A stretch of DNA of 64,000 bases, from positions 7,857,501-7,921,500 of the forward strand of contig CM067537.1 in assembly GCA_034509925.1 (NCBI GenBank), in the 5' to 3' direction. The translations under genes and the position numbers were made by a program. A model generated the notes under the pieces. It worked only from the letters and a program-made list of their open reading frames with translations. It was not told where the DNA came from and made no database searches. The stretch's first letter is position 1, and the number at the start of each line of letters is the position of its first letter. Shown piece by piece: positions 1 to 10,081 of this stretch. Source of the DNA: Hirudinaria manillensis. Taxonomy: Eukaryota; Annelida; Clitellata; Hirudinida; Hirudinidae.

Positions 1-155
1 TCTTAAAAAATGTTTTTGTTTCAAAAAATTCCATTTAAACATTAATTTCTCAACATTCGTGGGAGGAAAACGTACGCAAAATTCATTCATTTTCTCATAA
101 CTTGGAGCGAATAAAAAAAAATAATAATAATAATAATAATAATAACAATAATAAC

Positions 156-199
<44 letters not shown>

Positions 200-203
200 T
201 AAA

Positions 204-250
<47 letters not shown>

Positions 251-1045
251 TAATAATAATAATAATAATAATAATCGTACGAAGGATAAGCAGGCTTTCG
301 TAAACATTCGCACAACAAAAAAATGAAGAAGACGACGACGACGACGACGTTTCAATCGAAAAATCAGGTGGAAAGCATGGAAAAGGAATTTTAAGAATCA
401 TGGAGAATTGGAATTGGAAGTTCGATTCTAAGATCTGCCACGGGTTCCCTACCTCCCCAGTCTTTCCCCCTCAAGACGTCAAGGAGCAATCAATAAGCTG
501 AGATTTCTGACGGCAACCTCAGCGTGTATTTCTCACAATTAAAAACAGAAGCAATCTCACATCTTTGTCGTTTCTTTATATCACGGCATGCCTCCTCTTT
601 GCGTCTGCAGGCAGGCCCATCGTTTGCTCTCTCTCTCGAGTTTAGTTTTGAGGTGTTGAAATAAATCCTGCATTGCAAGCTTTCATCAAATACAAACGTA
701 CATAACGAGGCTGCTGGATGCCTCGACGTGTATATCGCCTAAACGTGTATTTCCAAATCTGTTTCTGTTTTTATTGCACGCTTCTGATGATAAGCCTTTC
801 AAGAGCCTTTCTCGAAGCAGACGATTTCTGAGCAGAAGATGAGGAATGCGCGCCTTTTCCAAATCATAATTTAATTATCTCTTCATCCGCTCTTCAAGCA
901 TAATTGTTTGCCTCCAAGGATATTTATACATGTATACATATACATATATACATACATATGTATACATACATATACGTATATACATGTATACATACATAAA
1001 TAAATAAATACATAAATACATACACATATATATATTTATATTTAT
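1..1045. other. Non-coding flank with (AAT)n microsatellite
   Basis: No credible exon is visible. Positions 120-275 are an almost pure (AAT)n tract with a few AAC and AAA interruptions. Positions 929-1040 are rich in TATA/CATA steps and end directly at the left LTR. The Asn-, Leu- and Ile-only reading frames across 100-400 are translations of the microsatellite. Confidence 0.85.
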
Positions 1046-1335
1046 TGTTATAACCCGGGGTCCTCAAACTAATTATAGAAGGTCAGGTTTATTGAAGGTT
1101 TTTCAGATGCCTTGGAAGATGTAAAATGCTTAATTGATTAAGCCTTGAAATCTGCTGTTTCTATTACTCTCGCTCTACTTTCCGAGGTAAATCCATTTGT
1201 CAAGGTACATAACCAAAGAGTCTGAATAGCACCAATTTAATTCTCAAATTATATTGCCACTAAATTTAATTAATTATTAAATTAATTAATCGGCAATATA
1301 ATTTTAAATATTATTCAATTTCTAGGGATCCAACA
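1046..1335 (-). repeat. 3' LTR of the retrotransposon
   Basis: This 290-bp repeat is indistinguishable by eye from the other LTR. On the minus strand it runs from TGTTGGATCC to GGTTATAACA. It contains an AT-rich inverted stretch around plus 1245-1305 (ATATTGCC...GGCAATAT). The last codons and the stop of the element's ORF lie inside it. Confidence 0.9.
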
Positions 1336-2781
1336 CTGCCCCCTCCTTAAATCTGTTCGTCCCGAACAGACATCTATTCCCATTTTCATTTTTACTCTCG
1401 GAATAGGATCCGATCTTCCAACAATCTCATGGCTGCAAATCCCAGATCCATTTGCTTTGTCATCTTCTGGGATTTCTGTCTCCTCCCTTTTACTTCTGCG
1501 TCCCGCAAGTTTCAGCCGCGGAACATCGCCATTTCTATGCACGCTCTCCTGCTCCACGATGTCGCCAGATCCCAGACTCTCTACAGGATCACCTGCTCCA
1601 TTTTCCTTGCTAGGCACTCCCCCGAAATCCCGAGCACTCCCTTCTGTTATTTCCAATGGAGCCAAAACATCAGCTGGTAAATCCATGGGCTGTTCTGTAG
1701 ACTCTACTTGTTCCACCATCAACTTCGTGTGCTTCACTGGTAACTCAATGTCCTTCATCGGTGACTCCTCGGGCGGTACTAATAACTTCGCAGACTCTGT
1801 CGGGAAATCCATTGGCTGTTCTGTAGACTCTACTTGTTCCACCATCAAATCCGTGCGCTCCACCGGCAACTCCACGTGACTCATCAGTAACTCCTCGGGC
1901 TGCACCAACAACTCCACATGATCCACCGGCAATCCCACAGGCTCCTCCGAAAGTTCCACTTGCTCCACTAAAACCTCCGTGAGCTCTCTGGGCCCTGCTG
2001 ACGACTCGACCTGATCTGATAACTCTATGGGCGCCAACGTCGAGTTCTCTAAGTCTGCCATCACGCACAGAGTTTCTGGAGACACGCACGCACTGTGGTT
2101 GGATGTGCCTTCTAATGACTCCATCCCAATGCTGCCAGAAACGGTACTTGGAACATCAGAACTCTTCTCAGTAGAGTTTCCACCAGAAACCAAAGAGGCA
2201 TCCTGACGTGGAATCGCTGTGTTTTCCAAATCGCCCCTAATAGTCCTCCTAGGGTTTTCTGCAAACTTTCTCCGCCACTTACTATATTCGGACTCGAATT
2301 CAAAAGAACCAACAGGACTCTTCTCGGTAGAGTTTTCACCCGAAACCAGCGAGACATCCTGACATGGAATCGCTGTCTTTTCCAAATCGCCCCTAATAGT
2401 CCTCCTAGAGTTCTCTACAAACTTTCTCCGCCACTTACTATATTCGGACTCGAATTCAAAAGAACCAACAGGACTCTTCTCGGTAGAGTTTTCACCCGAA
2501 ACCAGCGAGACATCCTGACATGGAATCGCTGTGTTTTTCAAATCGCCCCTAATACTCCTCCTCAACTCATCTACGGACTTTTTCATAAAATCAAGAAATT
2601 CTTCCATTTTTTTATGGGATGGATTCTCGAATTCGTATTCCTCTGGATCATGGCCATTCTCTGTCAGCCATGTCCCAAGTCGCTCTCGTATCTCAGCTTT
2701 CGTGCCTTTCCAATCCAGGCCACGATCTCTCAATTCTTGTCTCAATCGAGGCACGTACAATTCATCCAAGTACTTCGGCAT
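1315..2781 (-). CDS. SAP-domain, Gag-like ORF of the LTR element
   Basis: This is a single-exon ORF of 488 codons. Residues 1-40 resemble a SAP-type helix-extension-helix (LRQELRDRGLDWKGTKAEI), a fold often found at the Gag N-terminus of metazoan Gypsy-type elements (recalled, not searched). Residues about 70-230 are three copies of a 52-residue repeat (156-bp DNA period; core TAIPCQDVSLVSGENSTEKS). Residues about 255-400 are degenerate acidic repeats built on VEQVE and LPV motifs. I see no CCHC knuckle, protease or polymerase motif. The ATG lies about 60 nt after the primer site. The last six residues and the stop come from the 3' LTR. An intact frame agrees with a young insertion. Confidence 0.75.
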   Translation of the reverse strand: MPKYLDELYVPRLRQELRDRGLDWKGTKAEIRERLGTWLTENGHDPEEYEFENPSHKKMEEFLDFMKKSVDELRRSIRGDLKNTAIPCQDVSLVSGENSTEKSPVGSFEFESEYSKWRRKFVENSRRTIRGDLEKTAIPCQDVSLVSGENSTEKSPVGSFEFESEYSKWRRKFAENPRRTIRGDLENTAIPRQDASLVSGGNSTEKSSDVPSTVSGSIGMESLEGTSNHSACVSPETLCVMADLENSTLAPIELSDQVESSAGPRELTEVLVEQVELSEEPVGLPVDHVELLVQPEELLMSHVELPVERTDLMVEQVESTEQPMDFPTESAKLLVPPEESPMKDIELPVKHTKLMVEQVESTEQPMDLPADVLAPLEITEGSARDFGGVPSKENGAGDPVESLGSGDIVEQESVHRNGDVPRLKLAGRRSKREETEIPEDDKANGSGICSHEIVGRSDPIPRVKMKMGIDVCSGRTDLRRGQCWIPRN

Positions 2782-2843
2782 CCTTCACTTTTCAATTAAA
2801 CAAGCTTCTACCTTAGTTACTTTTGGACACCCTTTAACTCTAA

Positions 2844-2861
2844 ATCCCACTCCTGACACCA
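2844..2861 (-). promoter_or_regulatory. Primer-binding site of the LTR element
   Basis: The minus strand reads TGGTGTCAGGAGTGGGAT immediately inside the 5' LTR. Its complement ends in CCA, as a mature tRNA 3' end does. From memory it fits tRNA-Leu-primed Gypsy elements; the tRNA identity needs a match to the host tRNA set. Confidence 0.8.
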
Positions 2862-2862
2862 A

Positions 2863-3152
2863 TGTTATAACCCGGGGTCCTCAAACTAATTATAGAAGGT
2901 CAGGTTTATTGAAGGTTTTTCAGATGCCTTGGAAGATGTAAAATGCTTAATTGATTAAGCCTTGAAATCTGCTGTTTCTATTACTCTCGCTCTACTTTCC
3001 GAGGTAAATCCATTTGTCAAGGTACATAACCAAAGAGTCTGAATAGCACCAATTTAATTCTCAAATTATATTGCCACTAAATTTAATTAATTATTAAATT
3101 AATTAATCGGCAATATAATTTTAAATATTATTCAATTTCTAGGGATCCAACA
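2863..3152 (-). repeat. 5' LTR of the retrotransposon
   Basis: This is the direct repeat of 1046-1335 and is followed on the minus strand by the primer-binding site. It would carry the element's promoter. A TATA-like motif cannot be singled out in such AT-rich sequence. Confidence 0.9.
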
Positions 3153-3932
3153 CTATATTATATTGATCAGATATAAATATTCATGGCCATATAATACATA
3201 GCAATTGCAGCAGAAATTTAATTATTCATTCACATGAATACTTAATTGTATTAACAAGGAAATGAAACGTAATTATTCATGCTCATGAATATTCATAATA
3301 TGCATATGCATATGCATGTCGAGTCCAACCGTAGACTGTCTGGAAGCAGGAGCGGGCAATTAAGAGTGGAAAATATCGGACATTAATTTGATTTAGAAAT
3401 AAATACATCAAAAAAATATAAGAAAAGAGAGAAATAAATACGTCATGAGGCAGACGGATTCCCGAATGTAAATGTTGTTACAAAAATTCCAATCGCTTGT
3501 AAATCTTGACGTAACGAGGCATTTATTTGCACATAAAACAAACTGGCGACAGTTCAACAGGCAACAACAACAACAAACAGCAACAATAACAACAAAACAA
3601 TAACAACAACAACAGCAGAAACAACAACAAAACAACAACAACAACAACAACAAACAGCAACAATAACAAACAGCAACAACATCAACAAAACAACAACAAC
3701 AATGGCAGACCGAGAAGCAGCCATAAAACTTTAATGTATCAAAAGTACATTAAAAGTATTAAAAATACCAAAAAGATTATTATTGATTAATAAAGTATTT
3801 TTATAGAAACTGATAAATCAACGATAAAAAATCAAACGACATTAAAATTATTTAAAATTCAATTCAAAACAATTTCAACGTTTTGCTTGACCCCTTACCC
3901 TCCTTAACCCCTCAGTCCGTCCGTCCATCCAT

Positions 3933-3968
<36 letters not shown>

Positions 3969-3988
3969 CCATCCATCCATCCATCCAT

Positions 3989-4024
<36 letters not shown>

Positions 4025-4280
4025 CCATCCATCCATCCATCCATCCATCCATCCATCCCTCCATCCATCGAACCTCCTCTGATCGCATCCATCCATCCAT
4101 CCATCCATCCATCCATCCATCCATCCATCCATCCATCCATCCATCCATCCATCCATCCATCCATCCATCCATCCATCCATCCATCCATCCATCCATCCAT
4201 CCATCCATCCATCCATCCATCCATCCATCCATCCATCCATCCATCCATCCATCCATCCATCCATCCATCCATCCATCCAT

Positions 4281-4316
<36 letters not shown>

Positions 4317-4336
4317 CCATCCATCCATCCATCCAT

Positions 4337-4370
<34 letters not shown>

Positions 4371-4728
4371 GTCCGTCCGTCCATTTCACGGACGACCAGT
4401 CATCGGTCATTTATCGGTTATAATTGAAACCTTCAGCTTTCCATAATAACACTCCACAACCATCATCATCATCATCATCATCATCGACAACCATCATCGT
4501 CGTCGTCATCATCATCGTTGACCCCAATTGACCTCCGCATTCGCGTCATGACGACAGGAAACGTCATCGACGTCAATCATGGAAAACCAAGCGATGTCTT
4601 TCTCACGATTCTCGGGAAAATATGAAGTAATAAACTGACTAGACGAGGACGACGACGACGATGACGATGACGATGATGATGGATGGATGGATGGATGGGT
4701 GGGTGGATGGATGGACGGATGGATGGAC

Positions 4729-4760
<32 letters not shown>

Positions 4761-5050
4761 AGATGAAAGTAAAAGGTCGTTCGATTACCTGAAGTGCATT
4801 TTATAAAATAAATACCATTTGAGGCTAACGATTGTTTGCTCCCGCGCAATCATCGGTACGCAAGAGCTGCGAATTACTCGCCCGTAACCCGACTCTGGAA
4901 AAGGTTTTCGGAGGATAATTAAAAAATAATTTTAAAATAATTAATTAAAAATTAGAAATAATTAACTAATAATAATTAGCAATCGCTACTTCGATCTGTC
5001 CGCCTCTAATTGTTTCCTACAATTCCCGCGGATAAACTCCGTGCGATGAT

Positions 5051-5081
<31 letters not shown>

Positions 5082-5681
5082 TTGATGATGATGATAATGA
5101 TAATGATAATGATGATGATAATGATAATGATGATGATAATGATGGTAATGATGATGATGACGACGACGATGTTGCTGCCTACGGCGGTGCACTCTTAGGG
5201 TAGTCTGTTCTAATTGTTTCGACCTAAAAACTTTGGTTCGAACATTGAGGCTTGAGTTTAGAATTAAAATTATAATTAATTAATATTATAAATTATAATT
5301 ATAATTAATATTACAAATTATCATTATAATTATAAATTATTAAATTATAATTAAAATAATAAATTATAAATTTCAGAACGAATGCTGAACATAAGTTTTC
5401 AATTCAAAAGTGAATTTAAACATCAACTTTCGCTTTCGTTTTCCCAAAGTAAAATCCACGGCTGTGATTTCTTTCTTTTCTTTCTTCTTTCCTTCCTTTC
5501 CTACTTCTGATGTGTTAATTGATTGCGTTGGACAAATCAAATAATTAAACGAAATTAAATCATAAATCGAAGTTAATTCTTTCATTATTCGATAAAAAAA
5601 ACCCAATTCATTTAAATTTAAATTTAATTAAAGAATCAAATTCGAATTTATTGAAACCTATTGCAATCCCTCAATTCGTAG
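3153..5681. repeat. Microsatellite-rich non-coding stretch
   Basis: Nothing here looks like an exon. Blocks: (CAA)n at 3560-3702; a very long (CCAT)n array at 3916-4384 with CCGT variants and one break at 4058-4088; (ATC)n at 4461-4518; GAC/GAT grading into (GGAT)n at 4644-4762; GAC/GAT at 5045-5170. The GGAT block is the reverse complement of the CCAT type, so the two could pair. The rest is AT-rich. Given what follows, this may be an intron of the ARID3-like gene. Confidence 0.8.
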
Positions 5682-6463
5682 ACGACAGACAACCACCGGC
5701 CCCTTTCCTGGCCAGCTCGGCCATCCAGCAGCTACACATGGGCGGCCACTTCAGATCCATGATGGCCGAACACGACGCCAGGATGATGCACGAGGCAGCG
5801 ACGCGGGCCATGGAGGAGGTGGCCAAGAGGGTCGAGGAATCGGCCCGCTCGGCCCTGGCACCCCCTCATCCTCCTCCTACGGTCGGTAACCTCAAGTTCG
5901 AAGAGGTCGGTACCCCGCATCATCAGATTGCTCATTCGTCTTCGTCCCCTATCTCCCAGTCGGCCAAACGGCCGGCCTTGTACGACGACCAGAATCTCTC
6001 CTCGAGATACGTCGGTGGTCCTCCTGCTGCCCTACCTCATCCGAACTCCCACCTGGGCCAGACCCATGGCCCCGGGCCGCATCATCAGTCGTCGAGGATA
6101 AAAATCAACAGCCAGAGTGAGTCACAGTTACAATTAAATAATAATCTATTAAATACATGTTATAGAAGAATAAAAGATGTGGAATAATAAAAATAATTTC
6201 AATAATCACAAATTATAATTACAGAAATCGCATAATAAAGCGTATATTACACTTAAATCAATATAATTATAGTTATAATTTCCAAATCCTCATAACGTAA
6301 TTACCGACTTAATCGCATGGTGTTTTCCTGACCAATGTTCCATCTTTCCATTCCAGGCAACGGACGCTCAGAGGGCGACGGATCCATGTCCGTGAGCATG
6401 GAAATCAACGGCACCCTCTACCACGGGGTCCTCTTTCCGAGCCCCAACCAGGTTCACATCTGA
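5682..6463 (+). CDS. ARID3/dead-ringer-type transcription factor, last two exons
   Basis: Two exons close an ORF that begins left of the window or in an unseen exon. Exon A is about 5682-6116 (acceptor TAG at 5679-5681 or CAG at 5686-5688; donor A|GTGAGT). Exon B is 6357-6463 (acceptor TTCCAG, stop TGA at 6461-6463). The join is in frame. Exon A encodes an Ala/Glu/Arg-rich helical stretch (HEAATRAMEEVAKRVEESAR) followed by a Pro/His/Ser-rich linker. Exon B encodes MSVSMEINGTLYHGVLFPS, which matches the beta part of the REKLES domain that ends ARID3A/B and Drosophila dead ringer. REKLES serves self-association and nuclear shuttling in that family. The DNA-binding ARID itself is not in this window. 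Assignment rests on the C-terminal motif. Confidence 0.7.
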
Positions 6464-8811
6464 AGGTCAAGGAAAGGTCAAGGGAAGGTCAAAGGGGGTC
6501 GTCTAGTCGAGACCTTGGAGTTTCTTCTTCTTCATCTTTTTGTATCGCTCTCTGCTTCTTTCTCTGTATCTCTGTATCTCTGTGTATCGATCGGTATCTC
6601 TCTTCCTCTTTTTGTATGCCACAAGGACATGTTGAGGGACATTTGTAAAACGTTTTTTTTAAACATTTTCTTGGTTTTCTTTTTTCTTCTTAAACTGGAT
6701 TAAACGAACATTTTGATGCGCGTGTAATTGGTCGTTCGTTTGAGAAAGTACCGGCTTCAAGTACAAGTCGCTTGTACTTAGGTAGTACTGCGATCGTAGT
6801 ACGTTCCTGACGTTCCCTGACGTTGGAACGGTCGATGACATCCTTATTAAACGATTACTTGTCAAAGTTGATTTATTTGATGACTTTAGTTTTTTATTAT
6901 TATTTTGTTTTTAGGAAAAAACAAAACAAAAAAAACTTTATTCTGTGGAGGCAGTTAAATCTGTGGTCCGATTTCTAAAAGCACTCAGGTTTAGAAAAAC
7001 AAACAGCCTCAATGTGTATAAACACAATTTTCTGGGGGAGTTTAAGAAGATATAAACACGAACCCATAAATTACATAAATACGGGAAAAGATATAAAGAT
7101 ATTCCTGGCAAATAAAAGGTCGCTTGCATCGAACAATTCATGTAGCGCTGTATTTATGTTCTGCCGTGGCGCTGATGGCGCAGTGGAATGGTCAAGTGGA
7201 ACGGTAGCAACGGATTTCTTCGGGATGGATTCGACCCCTCTCTACATTCTCAGGATCTCTTCATCCCCTCTCTCTCTCTCTCTCCCATCTCTCTCTCTCT
7301 CTGTCTTTCACAATCTCTCAATGGCTCTCAGCACATCCATTTTGAAATAGATTCAAAAGTTACAACCTTTTGAAGTCATACATAGTTGGGCTCACTTTTC
7401 ATCTGCGACAAGTTCAGTCACTGAAGTCTGGACGAGTAATTATTTCGATCGGAGTTAATTGGGGTCATCAGCACCCTGGGTTTGGGGTCGACGTCACCCT
7501 GGCGTCCACAGGGGGAGCACCCTGGTACCCTCTGTTTTCCCCCTCTGCTTTCCTCTCCAGCATATGATGATGCCAGCTGCACCGGACTTGGATCTTAATT
7601 AACCCGTTCCTAGTCAGAGTTCAGGAGGTGGAATGGGTTTAATATTGATGATGATGATGACGATGATGATGACGACGACGTCGACGTCGGGTCTATTATT
7701 AATGATGATTATGTCATCGTAGTCTTCATCATCATCATCAGTAATATAACCATCATCATCGTCATCATCATGTTTTCACAGCTGTCTATGTATCTGCATC
7801 AACGCGCACTCTGCCGAAACAAAAACTGTTTTTTGTTTCTTGCACACAAAAACAAAAACACAAAACAAAAACAAAAACACAAAACAAAAACAAAAACACA
7901 AAACAAAAACAAAAAACAAAAACAAAACACACATCGATCCGACAATAAGATATCAGCTGGTTTTCCGAACGACCAACTTTCTCAAGACGATAAAAACCTG
8001 TTTATTCCTTTTCATCTCGATCCCTTTCTTCTTTCATCATCACCATCATCGTCACCATCATCATCATCATCATCGTCAGTATCATCATCATCACCAGCAT
8101 CGTTATCATCATCAGCATCACTATCATCATCATCATCATCACCAGCATCGTTATCATCATCAGCAGCAGCATCACTATCATCATCATCATCATCATCGTC
8201 ATCATCATTCCTTTGCTTCAGATGCTGCTTAACAGATGGATTGAAGGAAGAAAAAAAGAAGAGACAAAACGTCGGCGTCAGTCACCGAAGCAGCTATTAG
8301 CAGTTGACGTCCACAGCGACGGCGGGGATTGATTGATTGATTAATTGATTGATTGCTAATTTATCGATCGATTAATAATCAATTGATTGATTGATTGTTA
8401 ATCAACTGAAATTAATTCAATCGAAGTGACAAAAAACTAAGTGGCCATCTCAGGGGAGGAATGCATTCTTGATTTCCTAATTCTTGAGACTTGAGTGAAC
8501 AAGTACCCAAAAGTACAAAATACAATGGATGATGATGACGACGACGACGACGTCGATGATTTATGGCGACATGGTCGACTGGCTCGCTAACGAGCCGAGT
8601 AGCGAACCAGTGAGTCGAGTAAATAACCACCAAAGTAGAAGCAGCCGATGAATAGCAAAATGACTCGTCAAGAAGCCAGAACAGAATCGACTAATGTCAT
8701 CACAAACAACAACAACACTGCACTTGCATAAATACAATCAAAATTAACCAATCGAACAGCCACTGGATTCTCGCTGAAATTTTTGTTTGTTTTTTTGTTT
8801 CTTCACATTTT
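6464..8811. other. 3' UTR/intergenic region with several microsatellites
   Basis: Just after the ARID3 stop this is probably its 3' UTR; AATAAA at 7111-7116 is a possible polyadenylation signal. Further on: (CT)n at 7260-7322; GAT/GAC then ATC at 7640-7770, able to fold back on itself; (AAACA)n at 7844-7930; (ATC)n at 8034-8210; ATTG-type at 8325-8400. I see no convincing exon. Confidence 0.7.
7168..7245 (+). repeat. Possible tRNA-derived SINE head or tRNA pseudogene
   Basis: TGGCGCAGTGG at 7176-7186 fits the pol III A box and GGATTCGACCC at 7227-7237 fits a B box with two mismatches, 40 bp apart, followed by a CT-rich tail. No full cloverleaf is evident. A second copy elsewhere in the genome would be needed to call it a SINE. 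Confidence 0.3.
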
Positions 8812-9032
8812 TCAAACTCCTAAACTGGAAGCTGTTGATGTTGTTGAGACCTGTTCGTCGAGACCTGCCGACTTGACCTGGAAAGGTCCGTTGTTCCAAG
8901 CCGCTGGGCTTTCCAACATGGAGGCCGGAGTGTAGAGGAGAGCCACGCAGAGTGCCATCAAGGAGAAGAAGGACACCACGACGAAGACGACTGAGAGGAT
9001 GAAAGTTATTCTTTGTCCTTCTTTCTTCAGCA
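8812..9032 (-). CDS. Small single-pass membrane protein (73 aa), unknown
   Basis: The coding sequence sits in one exon whose acceptor (TTCCAG) ends at 9043. The first ATG in the exon (plus 9030-9032) gives MLKKEGQRITF..., a basic N-terminus, then a strong hydrophobic segment (VVFVVVSFFSLMALCVAL, residues about 13-31) and a 40-residue Ser/Thr-rich tail ending SSLGV. A donor AAG|GTAAAC near 9282-9284 on the minus strand may close a short 5' UTR exon, with TTTAAATA upstream as a TATA-like box. Alternatively further coding exons lie to the right and this is only a last exon. Its promoter would face that of the coiled-coil gene at 10.08 kb. I do not recognise the family. The tail ends in a hydrophobic Val and could bind PDZ domains, but that is speculation. 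Confidence 0.5.
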
Positions 9033-9042
9033 TCTCTGTCTT

Positions 9043-10081
9043 CTGGAATGAAACATCAGAGTATACAGATTTCAAGTTAAGAAACATTAGAGAGAGAGAG
9101 AGAGAGAGAAAAGACTCATAACTATCGCGATTCTATCATAAACGAAATTCATTCAAATCTGTTTCAAATTAGACAATTTAAAAGCAGAAAATTCAACAAA
9201 GTTTGTAGGAATAAACATTTAATTCCGAAAAAGCAGAAATACCAGCCGATCAAAGCCAAGAGTACAATTATTTTGTTTACCTTCTGTGGCAAATGTTTAA
9301 AACGAAATCACATGATTGGTATTTAAAGGCTCGAGTGCTCGAGAGATATTTTCCGAATTTGTTCTGTTTGTTTATTTTAAATTTAATTTTGCGTTTAAAA
9401 CAACCAACATTTTCGTCGAACTCCGTAACGAAAAAAAAACAAATTTTATTGATGCGAAGTTAAATTTTAAAAAGAAATAAGGCTGACATCTAGGGAATAT
9501 AAATAAAACTAAATTAGCTTTAAAAAACTCAATATAAAATCTATTCATTGAGGCTATTTTAACTTATTAACCTAATATACGATAATTTATTGTTATTATT
9601 TCTAGGAAATGTTTGCAGATTACGATATCGTCGTAGAATCGATTATCGATAATGTCCAACACGTTCGGTCGTATACGTACGTCCATGTGATTCAGAAAAC
9701 ATCTGTGACTAAGCCAACAGGGCCCAATATAATGAATAAATTAAATGTTGATTATGTTTCCGTACGAGAGAGAATATTTGGACCAGAATGAATCATTGAA
9801 GTTGGAGGTGTCATGCAATTCGATATTTCAGAGTATTCTTCTTGTGTTTGCAAATATTTTCATACCTCAGGCAGTATTTTTTCTTACTAAACAAAGTTGG
9901 AGATATTTGAAATCGAATGGGAACTTCAGGGAAACTTCAATTCTGAACTTGTGTCTCGTGTTTTTCTTTTTTAAAGTTCTTGAAAGAAAAAAATGAATAT
10001 ACGTGAGAATCGCTAAAAAAAAATTATGTCCAGACTTGAATCGTATGTGACAGTAGAATTCGGATTGTTGTTAAGACGTTG
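9043..10081. promoter_or_regulatory. Intergenic region between divergent genes
   Basis: This about 1-kb AT-rich region separates the minus-strand membrane-protein gene from the plus-strand coiled-coil gene and probably holds both promoters. It has a short (AG)n at 9090-9109. A stop-free stretch at 9609-9791 follows a plausible acceptor (TTTCTAG at 9599-9605), but I found no gene to attach it to. Confidence 0.4.

Larger units (their letters stand above)
1046..3152 (-). mobile_element. Non-autonomous LTR retrotransposon (about 2.1 kb)
   Basis: Two direct repeats of 290 bp, 1046-1335 and 2863-3152, match over their full length by eye and start and end with TGTT...AACA. Read on the minus strand, a primer-binding site complementary to a tRNA 3' end (plus 2844-2861, ending in CCTGACACCA; I recall this as tRNA-Leu type) lies 1 nt inside the 5' LTR. 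A polypurine tract (complement of 1336-1348, AGGAGGGGGCAG) abuts the 3' LTR. The interior holds one Gag-like ORF and no protease, reverse transcriptase or integrase, so the element must borrow those from an autonomous relative. I could not find a perfect target-site duplication (TTTAT on the left, CTATA on the right). Identical LTRs suggest recent insertion. Confidence 0.9.

Noticed and set aside
1041-3157. Target-site duplication for the LTR element
   Set aside because: Flanking pentamers TTTAT and CTATA do not match; either mutated or produced by recombination, so none is claimed.
3883-4446. Long frames of repeated IHPS / WMDG residues on both strands
   Set aside because: Translations of the (CCAT)n microsatellite; period 12 leaves all frames open.
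8034-8210. Regularly spaced short repeats considered as a CRISPR-like array
   Set aside because: Plain (ATC)n microsatellite without spacers, in a eukaryotic genome.
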